A stretch of 64,000 nucleotides of DNA from Caballeronia megalochromosomata (lineage in GTDB: Bacteria > Pseudomonadota > Gammaproteobacteria > Burkholderiales > Burkholderiaceae): the NCBI GenBank assembly GCA_001580565.1, contig LRBF01000284.1:20606-84605 (forward strand). Direction: 5' to 3'. Each line of letters opens with the position of its first letter. Within the stretch, counting starts at the first letter, position 1. The notes under the pieces were generated by a model. The model ran no database searches. It worked only from the letters and a program-made list of their open reading frames with translations, and was not told where the DNA came from. Shown piece after piece: positions 60,067 to 64,000 of this stretch. The translations under genes were made by a program, and so were the position numbers.

Positions 60067-60984
60067 ATGACGAGCAGGATGATGGAAGGCAAGGTCGTGG
60101 TGGTATCGGGCGCGGGCGGCGGCATCGGGCGCGACATCGCGCTCCTGATGGCGGGCCATGGCGCGCGCGTGGTGGTCAACGATATCGGCGCATCGCTCGA
60201 AGGCACGGGCCGCGACAGCACGCCAGGCGAGCACGTCGTTCAGGAGATTCGCGCGGCGGGCGGCGAAGCCGTGTCGAACACCGACAGCGTCGCGGAAAGC
60301 GGCGCGGGCGTGCGCATCGTCGAACAGGCGCTCGACACGTTCGGGCGCATCGACTGCGTGGTGAACAACGCGGGGATTCTGCGCGACCGCTTCTTTCACA
60401 AGATGTCGGATGAAGAATGGGATGCCGTCCTGAAAGTGCATCTGTACGGCAGCTTCAATCTGAGCCGCGCCGCCGCGAATCGCTTCAAGGATCAGGAAAG
60501 CGGCGCGTTCGTGCACATGACATCGACGTCGGGGCTGATCGGCAATCTCGCGCAGGCCAACTACAACGCGGCGAAGATGGGCATCGCGGGGCTGTCGAAA
60601 TCCATCGCGCTCGATCTCGGCAGGTTCGGCGTGCGCTCGAACTGCATCGCGCCGTTTGCGTGGAGCCGCATGGTCAGTTCCATTCCGACGGACACGCCCG
60701 AGCAGGCCGCGCGCGTCGAAAAGATCAAACAGATGACGCCCGCGAAGATCGCCCCGCTCGCGATCTATCTCGCGAGCGACGGCGCGCGCGATGTGAACGG
60801 CCAGATCTTCACCGTGCGCAATAACGAAATCTTCCTGATGAGCCAGCCGCGTCCGGTGCGCTCGGTGCATCAGAGCGAGGGCTGGACGCCCGAATCGATC
60901 GCCGAGCATGGCATGCCCGCGCTGAAGGCCTCGTTCGTCCCGATGGACCGCTCCGGCGATGTCTTCAGCTGGGACCCGGTGTGA
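60067..60984 (+). CDS. SDR dehydrogenase, MFE-2-like (R)-3-hydroxyacyl-CoA type
   Basis: The 305-residue protein has the NAD-binding GAGGGIG near residue 15, NNAGI near residue 102, and the catalytic Ser/Tyr/Lys in TSTSGLIG and YNAAK. The N-terminal pattern (VVNDIGASLEGTG, LRDRFFHKMSDEEWDAVLKV) matches the hydroxyacyl-CoA dehydrogenase part of peroxisomal multifunctional enzyme 2. It would oxidise a 3-hydroxyacyl-CoA. The hydratase gene for the partner reaction follows 16 bases later. Confidence 0.88.
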   Translation: MTSRMMEGKVVVVSGAGGGIGRDIALLMAGHGARVVVNDIGASLEGTGRDSTPGEHVVQEIRAAGGEAVSNTDSVAESGAGVRIVEQALDTFGRIDCVVNNAGILRDRFFHKMSDEEWDAVLKVHLYGSFNLSRAAANRFKDQESGAFVHMTSTSGLIGNLAQANYNAAKMGIAGLSKSIALDLGRFGVRSNCIAPFAWSRMVSSIPTDTPEQAARVEKIKQMTPAKIAPLAIYLASDGARDVNGQIFTVRNNEIFLMSQPRPVRSVHQSEGWTPESIAEHGMPALKASFVPMDRSGDVFSWDPV

Positions 60985-61000
60985 CGCGACGGAGGCCGAC

Positions 61001-61876
61001 TTGGCGATCGATTATCAGAAGCTGAAAAGCTGGCACTTCGACGACGTGCACCAGACCTACACCGAGCGCGATAGCGCGCTGTATGCGCTCAGCGTCGGAT
61101 TCGGCGTCGATCCGCTCGACACGCGCGCACTGAGGTTCACGTATGGTCCCGAACTGGCCGTCGCGCCGACGATGGCCGCCGTGCTCGGCTTTCCCGGGCA
61201 ATGGATGCGCAATCCCGAGAGCGGGATCGATTATCTGAAAGTCGTGCATGGCGAGCAGCGCGTGACGCTCATGCGGCCCTTGCCCGCCGCGGCGACGATC
61301 ATCGGGCGCACGCGCGTGCAATCGGTCGTCGACAAGGGCGAAGGCCGGGGCGCGCAAGTGCTGATGGTGCGCGAGGTGATCGATGCATCGAACGGCGATG
61401 TGCTGGCCCGCGTCGAGCAGTTGAACTTCTGTCGCGGCGACGGTGGATTCACCGCGCTCGGACAGCCGCACGATGCGCCGCTGCCCGCGCCGCCCGCCGT
61501 GCCGCAAACGCAGGCGGACATCGTCTGCGATCTGCCCGTGCGTGCGGAAGGCGCGTTGCTTTACCGGCTGAACGGGGATGCCAATCCGCTGCATGTCGAT
61601 CCGGCCACGGCGCGCGCGGCGGGATTCGAGCGCCCCGTGCTGCATGGACTCGCGACCTATGGCATGGCCGGTCATGCGATCCTGCGCGCCGTCTGCGGCT
61701 ACGATGCAGCGCGCCTCGGGATGCTCTACGCGCGCTTTTCGGCGCCAGCGTTTCCGGGCGATACGATCCGCGTCGAGATATGGCGTCACAGGGAAACGGA
61801 GCTTCGCTTTCGCGCGCGGGCGCTGGAGCGCGACGTGATCGTGCTGAATAACGGCGAAGCGACTATTCTCGAGTGA
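61001..61876 (+). CDS. MaoC-type enoyl-CoA hydratase 2 (MFE-2-like)
   Basis: The 291-residue protein consists of two hot-dog halves with the hydratase 2 motif DANPLHVDPATARAAGF and a later RPVLHGLATYGMAGHAIL. It hydrates trans-2-enoyl-CoA to the (R)-3-hydroxyacyl-CoA used by the preceding SDR. The start is placed at TTG because GGAGG lies five bases before it and the protein then opens with AIDYQKL; an ATG 42 bases earlier overlaps the SDR gene and lacks this support. Confidence 0.87.
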   Translation: MAIDYQKLKSWHFDDVHQTYTERDSALYALSVGFGVDPLDTRALRFTYGPELAVAPTMAAVLGFPGQWMRNPESGIDYLKVVHGEQRVTLMRPLPAAATIIGRTRVQSVVDKGEGRGAQVLMVREVIDASNGDVLARVEQLNFCRGDGGFTALGQPHDAPLPAPPAVPQTQADIVCDLPVRAEGALLYRLNGDANPLHVDPATARAAGFERPVLHGLATYGMAGHAILRAVCGYDAARLGMLYARFSAPAFPGDTIRVEIWRHRETELRFRARALERDVIVLNNGEATILE

Positions 61877-61882
61877 AACGAG

Positions 61883-61912
61883 GCGCGTGTCCGCAATCCG
61901 GGCACGCGCTTT
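61883..61912 (+). terminator. Probable terminator of the SDR operon
   Basis: An 11-base-pair stem with one G-U pair, GCGCGTGTCCG / CGGGCACGCGC, is followed by TTTC. It separates the operon from the convergent ETF-QO gene and may act in both directions. Confidence 0.5.
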
Positions 61913-61914
61913 CA

Positions 61915-63588
61915 TCACATGTTCGAATAGTTCGGCCCGCCCCCGCCTTCGGGCGTCACCCAGACGATATTCTGCGTCGGGTCCTTGATATCGCACGTCT
62001 TGCAATGCACGCAGTTCTGCGCGTTGATCTGCAACAGGTCCTGCTGCGCGTCGTTCTTCACGTATTCATACACGCCAGCGGGACAGAAGCGCGCTTCCGG
62101 TCCCGCATAGGTGCGCAGATTGACATCGACCGGAATGCGCGCGTTCTTCAGCGTGAGATGAGCGGGCTGGTTCTCCTCGTGATTCGTGTTCGAGATGAAC
62201 ACCGACGACAGCCGGTCGAACGTGAGCTTGCCATCCGGCTTCGGATACTGAATTGGCGTGCATTGCGCGGCGGGCCTGAGCGTCTCGTGATCCCAGTGCC
62301 GATGATGCAACGTCCACGGCGCGTTGCCGCCCATAAGCTTTTGCTCGATGCCCACCATCAGCGTGCCGAGTACGAGACCCTTGCTCATCCATTGCTTGAA
62401 ATTGCGCGCGCGATACAGCTCGCCATGAAGCCACGAATGCCTGAACGACTCGGGATACGCGACGAGTTCATCCGATCGGCGCCCGGCTTGCACCGCGTCG
62501 AATGCGGCGTCGGCGGCGAGCATGCCGGTCTTGATCGCCGCGTGCGATCCCTTGATGCGCGACGCGTTGAGAAAGCCCGCATCGTCGCCGACGAGCGCGC
62601 CGCCCGGGAAGACGAGCTTCGGCAGGGACATCAGCCCGCCGGCCGTGATCGCGCGCGCGCCATAGGACACGCGCCTGCCGCCTTCGAGAAATGTGCGGAT
62701 CGCCGGGTGCGTCTTGTAGCGCTGGAACTCATCGAAGGGCGACAGATATGGATTCGAATACCCAAGACCGACGACGAAGCCGACCATCACCTGATTGTCG
62801 TCGAGGTGGTAGAGGAACGAACCGCCGTAGGTCGCGCGGTCGAGCGGCCAGCCGGCGGTATGCATCACGAGGCCGGGCTCGTGGCGGGCGGGATCGATCT
62901 CCCACAACTCCTTGATGCCGATGCCGTACACCTGCGGATCGACGCCCTCGCGCAGATCGAAGCGCTCCGATAGCTGTCGTCCGAGATGGCCGCGCGCGCC
63001 CTCGCAAAACAGCGTGTACTTCGCATGAAGCGCCATGCCGAGTTGGAAGTTTTCGGTCGGCTCTCCGTTCTTGCCGATACCCATGTTGCCCGTCGCGACG
63101 CCCTTGACCGAGCCGTCGTCGTGATACAGCACTTCGGCCGCAGGAAAGCCCGCGAAGATTTCCACGCCCAGTGCCTCCGCTTGCTGACCGAGCCAGCGCG
63201 TCAGGTTGGCGAGGCTGATGACGTAGTTGCCGTGGTTCTTGAAATTGTCCGGCAATGCCCAGTTTGGCACGGACCGCGCACCGGATGCCGAGAGAAACAG
63301 AAAGCGGTCTTCCGTCACGCGGACGTCGAGCGGCGCGCCCTGCGCTTTCCAGTCGGGGATGAGTTCATCGAGCGCGCGCGGATCCATGACTGCGCCCGAC
63401 AGGATATGCGCGCCGATCTCCGAGCCTTTCTCCAGCACGCACACGCCGAGTTCGACGCCCTGCTCCATCGCGCGCTGCTTCAGGCGAATCGCGGCGGACA
63501 ATCCCGCCGGGCCGCCGCCGACGATCACCACGTCGTAGTCCATCGATTCGCGTGGACCATATTGTTCGAGGACATTCGTTTGAGACAT
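61915..63588 (-). CDS. Electron transfer flavoprotein-ubiquinone oxidoreductase
   Basis: ETF-QO carries electrons from acyl-CoA dehydrogenases, via ETF, to ubiquinone. The 557-residue protein has an N-terminal FAD site (VVIVGGGPAGLSAAI) and the C-terminal [4Fe-4S] ligands in CPAGVYEYV and NCVHCKTCDIKDPTQNI. Length is typical. The ATG chosen lies before SQTNVLEQYG; a GTG 33 bases earlier touches the preceding gene's stop and is a less likely start. It belongs functionally with the two dehydrogenases in this window. Confidence 0.95.
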   Translation of the reverse strand: MSQTNVLEQYGPRESMDYDVVIVGGGPAGLSAAIRLKQRAMEQGVELGVCVLEKGSEIGAHILSGAVMDPRALDELIPDWKAQGAPLDVRVTEDRFLFLSASGARSVPNWALPDNFKNHGNYVISLANLTRWLGQQAEALGVEIFAGFPAAEVLYHDDGSVKGVATGNMGIGKNGEPTENFQLGMALHAKYTLFCEGARGHLGRQLSERFDLREGVDPQVYGIGIKELWEIDPARHEPGLVMHTAGWPLDRATYGGSFLYHLDDNQVMVGFVVGLGYSNPYLSPFDEFQRYKTHPAIRTFLEGGRRVSYGARAITAGGLMSLPKLVFPGGALVGDDAGFLNASRIKGSHAAIKTGMLAADAAFDAVQAGRRSDELVAYPESFRHSWLHGELYRARNFKQWMSKGLVLGTLMVGIEQKLMGGNAPWTLHHRHWDHETLRPAAQCTPIQYPKPDGKLTFDRLSSVFISNTNHEENQPAHLTLKNARIPVDVNLRTYAGPEARFCPAGVYEYVKNDAQQDLLQINAQNCVHCKTCDIKDPTQNIVWVTPEGGGGPNYSNM

Positions 63589-63617
63589 GAGCTTCGACTT
63601 CCCGATACATGAAGGCT

Positions 63618-64000
63618 TCACGCCACGCCGAGTTCGCGCAGCGCCTGAATTTCCGCGTCGCCATAACCGGCTTCGCGCAGAATCTCCGTCGTGTGCTCGC
63701 CGATGGTCGGCGGCCGCGATTCAATCGAAGGCGGCGTGCGCGACAACATCGCCGGCGACACGACGATCGGCGCCTTGCGCGCGAGCCCCGGATAGTCGAC
63801 CCAGTCGAAGGCGTGTGACGCGTGGATCGCCGGATCGTCGAGCGTCTCGCGCGGCGAATAGACCGGACCGGCCGGAATGCGCGCCGCTTCCAGCGCGCCG
63901 AGCGCTTCCTCGCGCGTGCGCGACGCACACCACGCCGCCATCATGTCGCTGAGCGCCGCGCCGTTTTCGCCGCGTCGCAGGTCGTCGCTGAAGCGCGGAT
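63618..64000 (-). CDS. CaiB/BaiF-family CoA-transferase, C-terminal part
   Basis: The last 127 residues are visible; the gene continues past the right edge. The end has the family's usual C-terminal pattern: IPAGPVYSPRETLDDPAIHA, followed by PPTIGEHTTEILREAGYGDA. It is a third CaiB/BaiF member and lies 29 bases before ETF-QO on the same strand. The substrate-determining and catalytic parts are outside the window. Confidence 0.85.
   Translation of the reverse strand, partial: PRFSDDLRRGENGAALSDMMAAWCASRTREEALGALEAARIPAGPVYSPRETLDDPAIHASHAFDWVDYPGLARKAPIVVSPAMLSRTPPSIESRPPTIGEHTTEILREAGYGDAEIQALRELGVA

Overview
The window is GC-rich, densely coded chromosomal DNA from a Burkholderiales bacterium, most likely the Burkholderia / Caballeronia / Paraburkholderia group. 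The evidence is a phasin and PHB-type esterase, OmpC-like porin, DUF4148 protein, a second RpoD-type sigma factor, a T6SS and many CoA-dependent catabolic genes. No rRNA, tRNA, IS element, prophage or CRISPR array was seen.

Layout. (1) 0-9 kb: a mixed housekeeping and stress block with a PHB-depolymerase-like esterase, a phasin, a metzincin lipoprotein, CspA, a trypsin-like protease, an RpoD paralogue and several small unknown proteins. (2) 9.3-15.2 kb, plus strand: a 44-aa and a 511-aa protein of unknown function, a strong terminator, then an operon of FecR-domain protein, membrane DUF3365-like/HAMP sensor with a CxxCH motif, Ser/Thr kinase and PP2C phosphatase. (3) 15.2-35.5 kb, minus strand: a T6SS cluster read hcp-tssA-tssB-tssC-tssE-tssF-tssG-clpV-DUF4280-vgrG-tagH-tssK-tssL-tssM-tagF. 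No tssJ was found. (4) 35.7-37.5 kb: a small unknown gene, then an ECF sigma / membrane anti-sigma pair. (5) 37.5-43.9 kb: a His-rich exported peptide, an exported hydrolase, a polar amino-acid ABC transporter with an IclR regulator, a DUF4148 protein and YaiI. (6) 43.9-64 kb: a large catabolic region for acyl-CoA intermediates. It holds an alpha-methylacyl-CoA racemase-like protein, two further CaiB/BaiF CoA-transferases (one cut by the window edge), two acyl-CoA dehydrogenases, two MaoC hydratases, a CitE/HpcH-like lyase, an acyl-CoA synthetase, a thiolase, an SDR, ETF-QO, an MFS transporter, a porin, a TetR regulator and two alpha/beta hydrolases, one of them a pseudogene.

How the parts connect. 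Two regulatory patterns that the genes alone do not explain stand out. First, GGAATA-N16/17-GTT(T/G)TC occurs at three places: before the ECF sigma gene, divergently before the small gene that leads into hcp, and before the FecR-sensor-kinase-phosphatase operon. This suggests the ECF factor switches on both the T6SS and its putative phosphorylation control. Second, TTCCG-N5-CGGAA followed after exactly 14 bases by a -35-like (G/C)CGTTGAC occurs at five promoters of the catabolic region, on both strands. The operator centre then lies near -61, a typical activator position. A separate set of TetR-type sites lies before the CitE/MaoC/dehydrogenase/CoA-transferase operon and before the MFS gene.

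The substrate of the catabolic region cannot be read from sequence. The racemase-like protein and the (R)-specific, MFE-2-like SDR plus hydratase pair point to a methyl-branched carboxylic acid. Functional names rest on motifs and family resemblance; no database search was possible.
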